Shown in pieces: positions 22,714 to 34,299 of a DNA stretch of 64,000 nucleotides. Position 1 is the stretch's first letter. Each line of letters opens with the position of its first letter. The stretch covers positions 45,518,057 to 45,582,056 of the forward strand of contig JASWHV010000008.1 of NCBI GenBank assembly GCA_030760725.1, in the 5' to 3' direction. The notes under the pieces are model-generated. The model ran no database searches. It saw only the letters and a list, made by a program, of their open reading frames with translations, and was not told where the DNA came from. The position numbers were made by a program, and so were the translations under genes. Source of the DNA: Neostapfia colusana. Its lineage: Eukaryota > Streptophyta > Magnoliopsida > Poales > Poaceae.

Positions 22714-25700
22714 TGAGAGGGAGCATGCCGCCTGTTCAGTCATGGGGACGTGGCACTCGCCCGGGAATCGCATTGGGTGGTGCCATGATACACGGCACCT
22801 AACAGCACATATATAAGGAAACATGTATTACATAAATCAAAAATGGAAGCTTACAATTAATCTTTGTAAATCCTTTACATCAAATAACTACAGCGGGCGG
22901 AAGACTAATTATTCTCACGTCTCATATCTACTAAGCACTCGAGAAGAGGTCCAGCACGCGGACTCTTCTCGCTAGCAACACAAAGTCATATGGCAGCGGC
23001 TGGGTTCTCCACATTTTAAATGACTCGGAAGTCTCCGAGTCTCACCGGACAACCTTCTCAATAGCACCACGGTTAACCTGCAAAACCACTCATATAGAAA
23101 GCGTGAGCACATAGGCTCAGCAATACTGACCCGTCTCACCTAAACATGTAACTCTAAATGCTAGGATTGCAATGTGAAATAGGAAGGTAAGTTGCAAAAG
23201 ACTCGCCTAATTATTTGAACCTTACTTTTAAGTTTTAGCAGCAGGTTGTGGAGAACCTTACGCTAAGGCACATGAGAGAGCCGCAATCAAACAAGAAACG
23301 CATTTCTCTCATGTACTTTGCCCATGGTTGAAAGGAACTTTAATTAGCTCTAAACTAAAGCAAATCATTAACAATCAAAGTCCATCTTTCAATCAGCAAC
23401 ATTTTAACATGTATCTAGCCTATTCTTTCTACGTCACGGTACAGTGAACAAGTGGTACTCACTGACCGTGAGGGACGGCGATTATAATCGATTTACACCT
23501 GCAGGGTTACCCGAATAACCCGTCACGTACGCCCGTACTCGATGTTGCCTACAACAACCATCACGAACGCCGTACGCAACCACCTTTCACCCGTCAGCCA
23601 AATGTTGAAGCGGTCCAATCATCCTGAGAAAGAGGTCTCTGCGCGTGCATCCACAGTGCCGCCAGCCGATTTACACCTCGAGCTCTCAACCTACTCTCTG
23701 AACGACCAGCTATGCCTCAACACCCAGCTACCCGAGTTACATCGGTTTCCCGGTCTTCGGTACTGTTCTAGCTTGTTCAACAGGCCCGCACACGGCTCAG
23801 TCCTCAATCGACACAAGCGGAGCTATAGCACCCAGGCCCCAAAGTCCTGCTGCCCTTACCCTCCGTGCAGTCTCATTTTTCTTGCCATGTGTTTCATTTG
23901 CTATCTCTACCCGAGTCGAGTGCCTCTAACCTATCCTCGCGTGTAGTTCTAACTACTCTACTTGTACCTGATCCTACCCTACCCTAGCATTGCAGTAACT
24001 AAACGGGGTTTGAATCCTAATCCCAACCCATGGTTTTCTTGGCTATGCATTTGGCTTTTCAAACAAGACTCTTATGCAAGAAGTAATGGTACTCGAAGTA
24101 AGTGCTCAAAACAGTGAAAATTTGAAAAAGGGTTAATGCAAACCAGGGCTTGCCTGTTTTGCAGGGTAGTAGTATATAATAGAAGTTAATGATCTTCAAT
24201 CCCTTGATCTTTCTGAACTTGCTCAACTGATCCACACGTCAAGGGATGGCTCCGTCGAAGTCCTTCGTCGTGAACCCTATCGACATGTTTATGCATAATC
24301 TTTTATAATGCAATTTATAGACTTTAGAGATTAAAACTTCTTAAGAACAGAGGCTGTGTGGAGATCCTAGGATGATGTTGTTGCCTCTGTTGTGCAAAGA
24401 ACTCAAAGGAACTAAATCTACCTTAGATGTTTCATTACATCTCTAGCTATGTTTCTATTAACCTATAAGATGAGCTCTAATGATTTGGACATAACTAAAG
24501 ATCCTGATCTCCATTGACTTCAAAATTTTTAAAGGAAGTCATACACTACACAGGGACTTAGCTTGGAAAATTGCAGCTGAAGTGGAAGAAAATTGTGTCT
24601 CCCACAATTTCCACACCAACCCCCATGTTGTTCTGCACCTACAATAGAATGGAGAACAAGGACAGGGAGATCCAAGGCTCAATTTGAGCTGAAAGTTTGC
24701 ATGTGAATTCCTGGTCACATGAAAGTGTTCTGGACCAAAAATGAACACTTTTCATTGAGTGTTTTATTCAGAACAATTCCCTAAGCAATTAAGCAAAAAG
24801 AAATTAATTCTGAATTAACTCACATGTTCATGCCCAACTTAGTGAACTATAATTTCAATTATAGTTCATAGAGTCTGCATGAATTTTCTTAGGATTTTTG
24901 GAGCTAAGAATTGCCCAGAAATGATTTTTCCATCTCTGGGACAATTTCTGAAAAGTTTCTGTATTCATTTGAATACAGTACATTGAAATCTGAATTATAC
25001 ACACAATTCAATTCCAAATGAGCTGAAACTTTTACAGGAGTTCAATAACATCCTAAGGATTATTCCGGCAAAATTTGAGGATTTTTGGATAAACCAATCT
25101 CCCTATAAAATCCTTTTACTTTTAAGATTCAAAGAATTTTCCAGAATTGATTATTGACTTTCATACAAATTGGGTTGCATATTTGGTTAGAGTATTTCAA
25201 TATGAATCTAACCAATTTGAATCACTAAATTTGGAGGTTCTTACACAAAGATATGATCTTTACAAGAATTGGGTAAAATCTGAATATGAACTCTGTTCTA
25301 TTTTTTCAATTTTCAGAGACATAAGGATTTAGCACCAGATTTTGCCAAGCAAATGAGGTCTAACGCCCATGAAATTTTACTGGAGCTCAAGTATTTTTAG
25401 AAGAACCTTCGGCCAAAATTTGGGAATTTTGCAACACATAGAACTCCTGGAATAAATCCCACAAGATTTTTCCTTATATGAATTAATGAGCCAAATCCAG
25501 AGATTTTCATAAATACTGGGCTGCATCCCTGGATAGCACTCTTTGAGAGGAATCCAAAAAAATTTGGTTCACAATTTTTGGACATCCCTACACAATGATA
25601 TGGCTCTTCAAAGGTGGAGCTGAAAACTGGAAATCCTAAAATGTTTAAAAGCTGACTGTGGGGCCCACCCGTCAGCCGTTTTCTTCAACCTCGCGCCAGA

Positions 25701-27839
25701 GGCCCGAGCAGCGGCGCCTTCCGGCGAGGTTCGCCGGAACCCAGTTTCAAGTCACCTCCCGACCTCAAACTCGCTGCCCCCCCTTAACTTTCGGTGCTGA
25801 ACTCAGCTAGAGGGTCGCCGGCGGCCGAGGTTCACCGGAAACTAGCTCGCACCGGTCACAGAGAGGGTTAAGACTCCGGTGAGGTTGGGTTCCATCGCTT
25901 CTTCACCAAATGATCGTCTCTCAGGCTCTAGAGCATCAGGGAAACCGGTAGAAGCTAGACATTGACTCTAACACCGGTGAAATGGCCGGGAACCTAGGGC
26001 TCCCTGGAGATCCGAGGTGTTTTTCCATGGCGGCCCGAAAAAAGCAAGAACTCGGCCGTTTATGGATCATTTAGCTCGATTCTTGGTCGAGGAGGAGCGC
26101 TAGAGTGTGAGGAAGGTGTTTGCAAGCTTTCTCGGGCAGTAGTTACCTGAGTAACTTGAATTTCGGGGTAGACCGAGCTCTACCCGAATACACCACGTTT
26201 CAGGGAAATCCTGAAATTCTCCTCACTCGGTTGATGAATCGCTATACGGCTTGCAGCTACACGAGCTAGGGAAGATGGCACACCTTTCCTTTGTAGAAGG
26301 GGGACAGTGAAAAGGGCCATAGCTCGCTGTCCACGTGAGCCGGTTGCGGTTCCGCCGTGAGCTTCGGTTCTTGGCGCCAAACCTCAAGTCAAGCCGAATA
26401 GCAGCTCACAGCTCCGAGGTGCGACGGGGAACAACTTCTGCACGCCCTTGCGCGCCTTTTCTGTGTCGGAAGCTCGAGCTGCTGAGGCGCGGTGGTGGCT
26501 GGCGATCGGGAGACCGAGAGCGGCCGAGGCTGTTGTGTGGTCGTGGGGCAAACTACCGAGGCGAGAACGGAAGGAGGAAACGAACTGCCTTCGGTGCACC
26601 CGCTGTGGAGTCGATTAGATCGAGCAAAGAGCGGCAAGCAGGAGCTGGCGCTGGAGGCAAGTCGGCAACACTGGGCGCCAGCGTGCTGTCGGGCGCGCGC
26701 TCGACCGAGAGAAAACAGAGGCGGTGCCCTGTGTTGAGAAGCTGACAGATGGGGTCCACCTCTTTCAAATTTTTTCCCTCACTGTGCTTTAAGATTCCCA
26801 CGCAAACATTGTCTGAATCTCACAAAATTTGGAGGAGAGTCCAAACATAATGTGAGGAATTTGAATATGAAATCTGATTTCAAAATTGAGAACATTTGGT
26901 TCAGTTTCCAAATTCAAATTTGAATTTGAATGTGCTCACAAATATTCCTTCAAATAAATGGTAGATGAGCTCCAAAATTCTCCAAACTTGGAACTTAAAC
27001 TCTTGAACACTTGAGGAATGCATTGGTGAATTCACTCGAATGCTTTTAGACAATCTGATCATGAATCCTTTTAAATGATTCAAATTTGTGTTTAAATCTC
27101 CCTCATCTTCTACCCACAAAGGATGTGCACATGAATGAGATTGGTGGAGTGAATTTCTTTCCTCATGTCAACCTGTGTTAAGCATGGCCTAAAGAAGATT
27201 TTTAATTCCCTCACATGACCATTTTGGAGTTCATTATTTCATGTGACACATGATCAAAAAATTCCTATGCCTTAACTTTGTTTTGTAAGTTGAAATCAAA
27301 CTTTCCCAAAATATCTCCACAGTTTGCAAATGAGGAAATGCAATTGTGTGGAGTTAAAAACTGAACTGCCTTTAGATAATTGGGCACAATTCATCCATGT
27401 TCAATTATGTATTTGAATTCATTGTACATCTAGGTCTATTGGGAAAAATGGGTAGCAAATATCTTCAAAAATTCATGAGACTTTGCCTACCCCCTAGTTT
27501 TGGACCTAAAGAATTCAAATATGAAACCTGATCTTTTGTTTGGCTGCTGCAAATGAGGTTTTGATCACAACAGTTTGCATTCCTATTGTTGCCCTCATTT
27601 GAAATTTGAGTTTAAAAACCTGGATCCCATTTCCCCTTCCACATGAGAGCTTACACATAGGTTTTAAAATAACTTTGTCCCCCAACACAAAATTGATCCT
27701 AGTCTAGAGTGGTGGGACACTCATGTGTGTCATCACATGTGGAAAAATTTAAACAAGTCCAAGTTTTCATAACTTGAAACCAAATGGTGTTCAAACTTCA
27801 GTCCCATTTTATTCAGAAGTTTGGGACCTTTACATCAAC
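22709..27839. repeat. target site duplication pair of the solo LTR
   Basis: TCAAC at 22709-22713 and at 27835-27839 directly flanks the TG...CA ends of the solo LTR. Five bases is the usual duplication for Ty3/gypsy integrases. It fixes both borders exactly. Confidence 0.85.
22714..27834 (-). mobile_element. solo LTR (5121 bp) with perfect TCAAC target duplication
   Basis: On the minus strand it begins TGTAAAGGTCCC (27834) and ends ...CTCCCTCTCA (22714). It is flanked by TCAAC at 22709-22713 and again at 27835-27839. Its content follows the Tek-2 LTR order in reverse: the end region (near 22740-22800), the last exon (near 23085), a GC donor (ACAG|GCAAGC at 24154), AT-rich, GC-rich (25640-26760) and AT-rich. 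There is no gag, pol, primer site or polypurine tract. It is therefore a recombined single LTR and not a complete element. It sits in the Tek-3 leader. Confidence 0.85.
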
Positions 27840-28941
27840 ATCATTGTAGAACTTGAAGGTTTTGATCCAGAGCACTAAAACTTATATTTAACTCCTTCCT
27901 TAATCAGGATGTTCAAAGTAAACAAGTTTTCAACTTATAGGATACTAAGGACAGAGTCCCCTGTTGTCAGCTGAAATAAAGCTGAAGTTACACAGAAGTT
28001 AGAGGTCGTGTTCTTTCGATGTTGGGGTCATATGGTACATTTATGGAAATCTTTGGATGATCTTTACAACTTTTCTATTAATGTCCAGAGGTGCTCATCC
28101 CTTAACCAGTCAAAAAATGCAGTAGAGTTGAAACTGTCAAGAAAACAGGGCAGAGCAAATACTCTCTCTAAATCTCGGTAAATTGAGCATAACATCCTGC
28201 ATAATAATCCAAAAACAGAAAATGAGATAGTTCTGAAAAGTTCATGAGATAATTCACAACATTGTATCAGAAAGTTTTGTCAAATTCAAGGTAGAATTAA
28301 CTGGAATTCTTGGATCAAATCAGTACCTCAAGCAGGGAGGTGCTGTCCAATTTTCTCCAGAAATTATGTCAACTTTGACATCTCATAACTTTTGAACCAG
28401 AACAGATCTGAGGGCAAACAAGTACATTGTGTAAATCTATTGAAGTTAACTTTAACTTTTATCTTGTGCTCCAGAATTTGTTTTGCTTTTATCATGGTCT
28501 AAATCAGGTTAAAAGAGAAACTGGTCAGGGCTGTCAGTTTGGGCAGCAGACCAGCAATCAAAGTTATTCTAAGTTTGATTTGTGTTTCCAAGTTTTATGA
28601 GTTCAATGACATGTTTTATTTTATAACTCGATGAATTACTGTAGAAATGAATATTTGACCTTTGCAAATATTTTTCTACGGATGATAGCTTTTGTAACAG
28701 CGACATGTCATTAGAAAGACAGAAGCGTGTGAGTATGTGGTGACAACATGAGCACAACGTCTGGGGTGATCAAAAGTTGCTGTAATTTTGACCCTACAAT
28801 CATGTTTCTTGTATAAAGTGTTTGCTTTATCAATATATGTGAATTTTGTGCAACTTCATCAATGTATCACTGCAATACCTACTTTTTTCCAGTGAATTTT
28901 AAGAACGACATGTGCTGATCGTTGCTGTTTTGAATTTCAGA
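27840..28941 (+). other. Tek-3 untranslated leader, right half
   Basis: There is no gene here. Without the solo LTR, the distance from primer site to gag is about 1.76 kb, close to the 1.84 kb in Tek-5. The text resembles the Tek-5 leader at 48880-49330 (for example gcagggaggtgctgt against gggaggtgctgtt, and aacttttgaaccag against aactttttaacca). It ends tgaatttcag one base before the gag ATG, a splice-acceptor-like sequence. Confidence 0.7.
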
Positions 28942-30228
28942 ATGACTCGTACACGTGCCAACACTGAGGTTGGTGGTTCAAGTAACGGGGGAGAGGCCTC
29001 CCAACAGCCTTCTGAGACTTCCTCGGGACAGCAACAGCAGCAACAGCAACAACCGCCACCACCACCGCCAACGGTCACGTTGGCTGATATTGTTGCGGCC
29101 ATGGCGGGCTCACACCAGCAGCATACCGAACTGCTGCAAACTTTAATTGCAAATACGTCTCAACCAGAGAGGCGTCAATACTGATAGGAGCGTCAACAAA
29201 GCTCCTACTCAGATTTTTTTGCTACCCATCCCCCGGTATTCTCAAGGGCGGATGAACAACTCAATGCGGACAACTAGCTCCACACGATGGAGATGAAGTT
29301 CGGGCTACTCCAAGTTAGTTAGCAGCGGAAGATGCAGTTCACGGCCCAACAACTTGAGGGGTCCACGAGCGCTTGGTGGGCCAACTTTGGTGCGTCGCAA
29401 CCCACCGAGCGAGTGCTGACCTGGGCGGAGTTCCGGACAGCCATCAGGGCCTATCACATACCGCCAGGTCTGATGAAGAAGAAGACACAAGAACTCCTCC
29501 ATCTGCAGCAAGGCAGCAGGAACGCGCTGGATTACTCCAGGGCGTTCAATGATCTCGCACTCTATGCTTCATATCACGCCAATACTGACGAGAAGGGGCG
29601 GGATCACTTTTACCAGGGGCTGAATCCGCCTCGGAAGGACAAGCTAGCGATGTTCAATCGCGGCAGCCTCAATGACATTATTGATGCTGCAATTGTACAA
29701 GAGGACTCCGGCAAGGAGTTAGCGGTGGCAGAGAAGAAGCTAAGCGCGCCACAGAGCAGTGGAGAGGGGGGTGGTCCTTCACAAAAATGCCGGATGGTGT
29801 ATCGCTCACCATCTGGTCAACGCTGGCAGCCACCGCAGCGACCGCTGCAATTTTGCAGTCAGCTGTATTCTCCACCGGCGTTCCGACCAGCATTACCAGC
29901 ACCTCCGCAGCAACAACAGCAGCAGCGGACGACGCCGCACATATTTGCACCTCAGCAGTGCATGCCGGGCTTTCGTCCTCCAAGCACGGGCCAGCCATCG
30001 ACCGCATGCTTCAAATGTGGTCGCCAAGGGCACTTCACCAATAACTGCCTCGAGAGGCAAGGCAGCGGAGTGGCACCACTGTTTCCGGGAAACAATCAGC
30101 CCCAGAATCCTATTAATGCATGGCGGGCAAACACTAAGCCCGGCACCGTCCACCAACTTGCCATAGAGGACGTGCCGGAGAACCATTCGTTGCGGGTATG
30201 TTCCAACTCCACACGCATCCTGCCATAG
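28942..30228 (+). pseudogene. gag: Tek-3 gag
   Basis: This is a decayed capsid/nucleocapsid gene. It starts MTRTRANTEVGGSS, matching MVRTRTTHEVGGSS of Tek-5. A glutamine and proline run follows, then the capsid region with WW (STSAWWANFG) and one CCHC knuckle (CFKCGRQGHFTNNC, from 30007). Four nonsense codons lie in frame: TGA 29182, TAG 29185, TAG 29275 (for the expected Trp) and TAG 29320. It lost one phase near 30190, where the protease continues in another frame. The ATG at 28942 was chosen over upstream starts because conservation with Tek-5 begins there and a splice acceptor precedes it. Confidence 0.8.
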
Positions 30229-33200
30229 TTTTATTTGATTCAGGCGCCACACATAATTTCATTAGCCAAGCTTATATTGCTGAATACAGCTTGGAAATAC
30301 TACCCACCAAAAGTCCTTATCTGATTTGTTCACCAGGTGGGAAAATTTCAGCAAGCATGATGGTTTCGAAAGCGCCATTGTGTTTAGGGGGTCGAGTATA
30401 CCCTACGTCTCTCATAGCTTTAGAGGGACAAAAGGTCAATGTCATCCTGGGGACGTCGTGGTTAACCCACCACAAAGCTGTTTTATACACCGTCCTCCGA
30501 TTCATGCATCTACACCCAGAAATGCACGAGTCTCATTCATTATTTCGGGACAGTCCAGAAATAAAGCTTCCAAGTGTATACCAATCCACCACTATCAGAT
30601 TGGAAGAATTCCATTAGTCCATGAGTTCATAGACGTGTTCCCGGATGATTTACCACGGATGCCGCCCACCCGAGAGGTGGAGTTCAAAATTGAGCTTGCA
30701 CTGGGAACTATGCCAATATCCCGAAGGTCGTACAAGATGGCGCCAAAGGAGTTGGCAGAATTAAAAATGGAGTTGACGGACCTGCTGGAGAATGGGTGTA
30801 TTAGGCCGAGCTTCTCGCCATGGGGCTGTTTGGAATTATTTGTGAAGAAGAAAGATGAGACGTTGCGGCTTTGCATGGACTATCGTCCACTAGACGCCAT
30901 GACTATCAAGAACAAGTACCCGTTGCCATGGATCGACATGTTGTTTGATCAGTTGGTCCAAGCAAAGATATTTTTCAAAATGGACTTAAGATCCAGGTAC
31001 CATCAGATTAAGATACAGGCAGAGGACATTCTGAAGCGGCTTTCTCGACGAGGTACGGGCTTTATGAGTTCCTGGTCATGTCCTTCGGCCTCACCAACGC
31101 TCCAGCTCATTTCATGTACTTGATGAACTCGGTATTCATGCCGGAGCTGGACAAGTTTGTCGTGGTCTTCATCGATGACATATTGGTATATTCCAAGTTG
31201 GAGGAAGAACACGCAAAGCATCTGCGTATAGTCTTGCAAAGGGCCGCGGGATCACAAGCTATACACGAAGTTCAGCAAATGCAAATTCTGGATATCGCAA
31301 GTGCCTTTTCTTGGGCATATTATCTCAGCGGAGGGCATCGCTATAGACCCTAGCAAGATCCTACAAGTGCTGAATTGGAAGTCCCCAAGGTCTGTCCACG
31401 AGGTACGGAGTTTCCTCGGACTCGTGGGATATTATCGAAGGTTCATTCCGAACTTCTCAAAGAATGCCAAGCCTATGACCGAGCTGTTGAAGAGGGCTAC
31501 CAAATATGTTTGGAGTCCAGCATGTGAAGCAGCGTTCAAGGCATTAGTGAAGTACCTAATATCAGCACCGGTTTTGGTGCAGCCAAACACAACAAAACAG
31601 TTCGATGTGTACTGCGATGCATCCGGCATTGGGCTCGGATGTGTGTTGATGCAAGACCGAAGGGTGGTCGCGTATGGATCACGGAAGCTCAGGAATCATG
31701 AGAAAAATTATCCAACTCATGACTTAGAGATCGCTGCCGTGGTACTCGCACTCAAAATGTGGAGGCACTATCTACTAGGTAACCTCGTACATTTATATGC
31801 CGACCACAAGAGCCTCAAGTACATATTCACTTAGAAGGAGCTGAACATGAGGCAATGAAGATGGTTGGAGTTGATAAAGGATTACGAAATAGAGATCCAT
31901 TATCACCCCGGCAAGGCAAACATGGTGGCGGATGCACTGAGTCGCAAGTCACACGTTCATAATCTGACCATCACGCTCACTTTGTCGGAAGAGAGTGAGC
32001 CACCATTACGTGTGATTGCACATGGAGCTCTCTACAACTTAGCTCTTGTGCCCACCACCCATGAAGAGATAGCAGCAGCTCATAAACATGAAAAGGGCAT
32101 GTCGCATTTGCGGAGACGCGTAGACAGTGGGGAGTTTAAGTGTTTCCGGAAAGACGGAGACGGCGTCCTGTGGTTCAAGGACAGGATCGCCGTGCCCCGT
32201 AACCCGGAGTTATGGAAGAAAATCTTTGACGAGGCTTACTTGTCAAAGTTTTCTATTCACCCCGTCAGCAACAAGATGTATCAAGAACTCAGAAGCAAGT
32301 TTTGGTGGACACGGATGAAGCGGGGGATTGCTAAATACATGTCCGAGTGTGATACATGCTGAAGGGTGAAGGCGGACCACATGAGAAAACAAGGATTGTT
32401 ACAACCGCTAGCATTCCTGCCTGGAAGTGGGAGGATGTGAGCATGGATTTCATCATTATTTTACCCACCACATTTCAGAAACATGATTCAGTGTGGGTGA
32501 TCCCGGTTAACACCAACTACAATGTCAAGAAATATGTTGAATTGTACATCTCACGGATCTTATACTTATATGGTGTACCCCGTACCATCATCTCGGATCG
32601 GAGCACTTTATTTGTGTCTCGTTTTTGGGAGAAGCTACATGCTGCATTGGGGACGATGCTGATCCGTAGTTCAGAGTACCACCCGCAAATGGATGGGCAA
32701 ACCGAGTGGGTAAATCAGATTTTAGAAGACATGTTACGAGCTTGTGCTATCAACCACGGTAATAATTGGGATGAATTCACTTACCGTTACCCGAGTTATC
32801 GTACAATAATGGGTACCAAGCCAGCATCAAGATGGCGCCCTACAAGGCACTATACGGTAGCAAATGCCGCACACCACTGAATTGGTGTGAGTCTGGTGAA
32901 AGGGTCACCGTCGGGATTGATTTTGTCAATAATACAGAAGAAAAAAGTTCGGCTGATTCAGGTGAACTTAAAAGCCGCCCAATCGCGACAAAAACAGTAT
33001 GCGGACCGGAGAAGACGTCCGTTACAATTCGAAGTCAGGGATTACGTGTATCTATGTATGTCTCCAATGAAGGGCATGAACAGATTCGGAGTGAGAGGAA
33101 AGTTGGCACCCCGATTCATCGGTCCATTCTAGATTCTCGAAAGATGTGGATCAGTTGCATAATGGCTGGAATTACCAGTGACACTCTCTGGTGTGCACGA

Positions 33201-33465
33201 CGTCTTTCACATTTCTCAGCTGAGGAAGTGCCTCAAGCTTTCCACCACTGTTCATCTGGGAGATATCAAAGAACTGAAACCGGATCTCACTTATCGAGAG
33301 GAATCGGTTCAGATAATTGATGAGAAGGCCCGAACCACACGCAACCATACGTTGTGGTTCTATAAAATTCTATGGAGTAATCACTCCGTGGATGAAGCGA
33401 CATGGGAGAGCGAAGGCTTTCTTCGCGCCAACTACCCCGACTTTTTAGCGTCGCACATCCGGTAA
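30193..33465 (+). pseudogene. pol: Tek-3 pol: protease, RT, RNase H, integrase, chromodomain
   Basis: The protease has IVLFDSGATHNFIS. RT has LRLCMDYRPL and VVFIDDILVY with both Asp intact. RNase H has VYCDASGIGLGCVLMQ, and integrase has the finger HPVSNKMYQ (Gly of HPGS lost) with CDTC. Integrase catalytic residues lie in MDFII, SDRSTLF and GQTEWVNQ. The chromodomain part has WSNHSVDEATWE. The gene is split over all three frames (shifts near 30600, 31050, 31240, 32390, 32780 and 33130) and has stops at 31832 (TAG) and 31856 (TGA). A short deletion removes part of the integrase near 32500, where the IDRLTKVAHF segment is missing. It cannot make an active polyprotein. Confidence 0.82.
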
Positions 33466-33534
33466 TTTTCCACCGTCCTCTCTCTCATTTTTACCTTATA
33501 ATCTCGGGACAAGATTCTTTTAAGGGGGGAGGAA

Positions 33535-34299
33535 TGTAAGGGCCCAAGTTTTTCATTTGCTCAAAGTGTTCATCACACCACACTCACCTCATTTGAGGAA
33601 ATCATATGAACACATTTGAAGAGCAAGTAACCATCATCAAGAAATTCATTAGAAGATAAACTCACAAAATGCAAAAGTAGTATTTCCCACATGCATCATA
33701 TAGGTGCTGAGTATATGAAAAAATTCTAAACTTTGTTAGGAGAGCACATGCCAAATTTCACCCAAATCCAAAACCTTTTGACGTATTTTTGGGTACAACT
33801 AGAAAAAGGCTAGTTTGAACTTAAATTCAAATTCAAACTCTTTTCACCACATGAATTCAAAAGTGAGATTCATATTCACCCTCAACACATTTTTGTGAGC
33901 TCACACACCAATTTTCACTCCATTTGGAGTTAATCTTGACATGAGCTATTTTGGCTAAATTCAAATCAAATTTGAATTTCAGTTAATCTTTGCTGCAAAT
34001 TTGATCAAATCAAATCACACATTGAATTATTCAAAGTCAACTGGCCATTTTGATGTTTGATCAAACCACAAGGGTAATAGGGTCCCCAAAATTAAGAGCA
34101 GTAAGAATTGAAGTTTGGAGGTTAAAATTTGGATGTGGGGCCCTCCTATCAGTCTCTCAGTTGATGAAACCGATTGAACACTCGGTGCCCGGTTTCTTGC
34201 GCGCACTCGGTGATCGCCACGGCACTGATCGACGCTGCCAGCTCCTGCTCGTGTGTTCTCACGTCAAGACCGACATCCAACCTCCTTATCCCCACGCTT
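33535..34299 (+). repeat. Tek-3 3' LTR, first 765 bp only
   Basis: It starts TGTAAGGGCCCAAG after the polypurine tract (33522-33533) and follows the Tek-3 5' LTR closely (18044-18780), including the cactcggtgatcgccacgg stretch. It breaks off at 34299, where a minus-strand LTR end begins. The two copies differ at many sites, so this insertion is older than Tek-5. Confidence 0.85.

Noticed and set aside
22733..22740. Solo LTR border at TGTTCAGT (22733)
   Set aside because: No matching target duplication. Moving the border to 22714 gives a perfect TCAAC pair and a TG...CA end.
29029..29070. CAG/CCA repeat as a microsatellite locus
   Set aside because: It encodes the normal glutamine/proline run of the gag N-terminus, also present in Tek-5.
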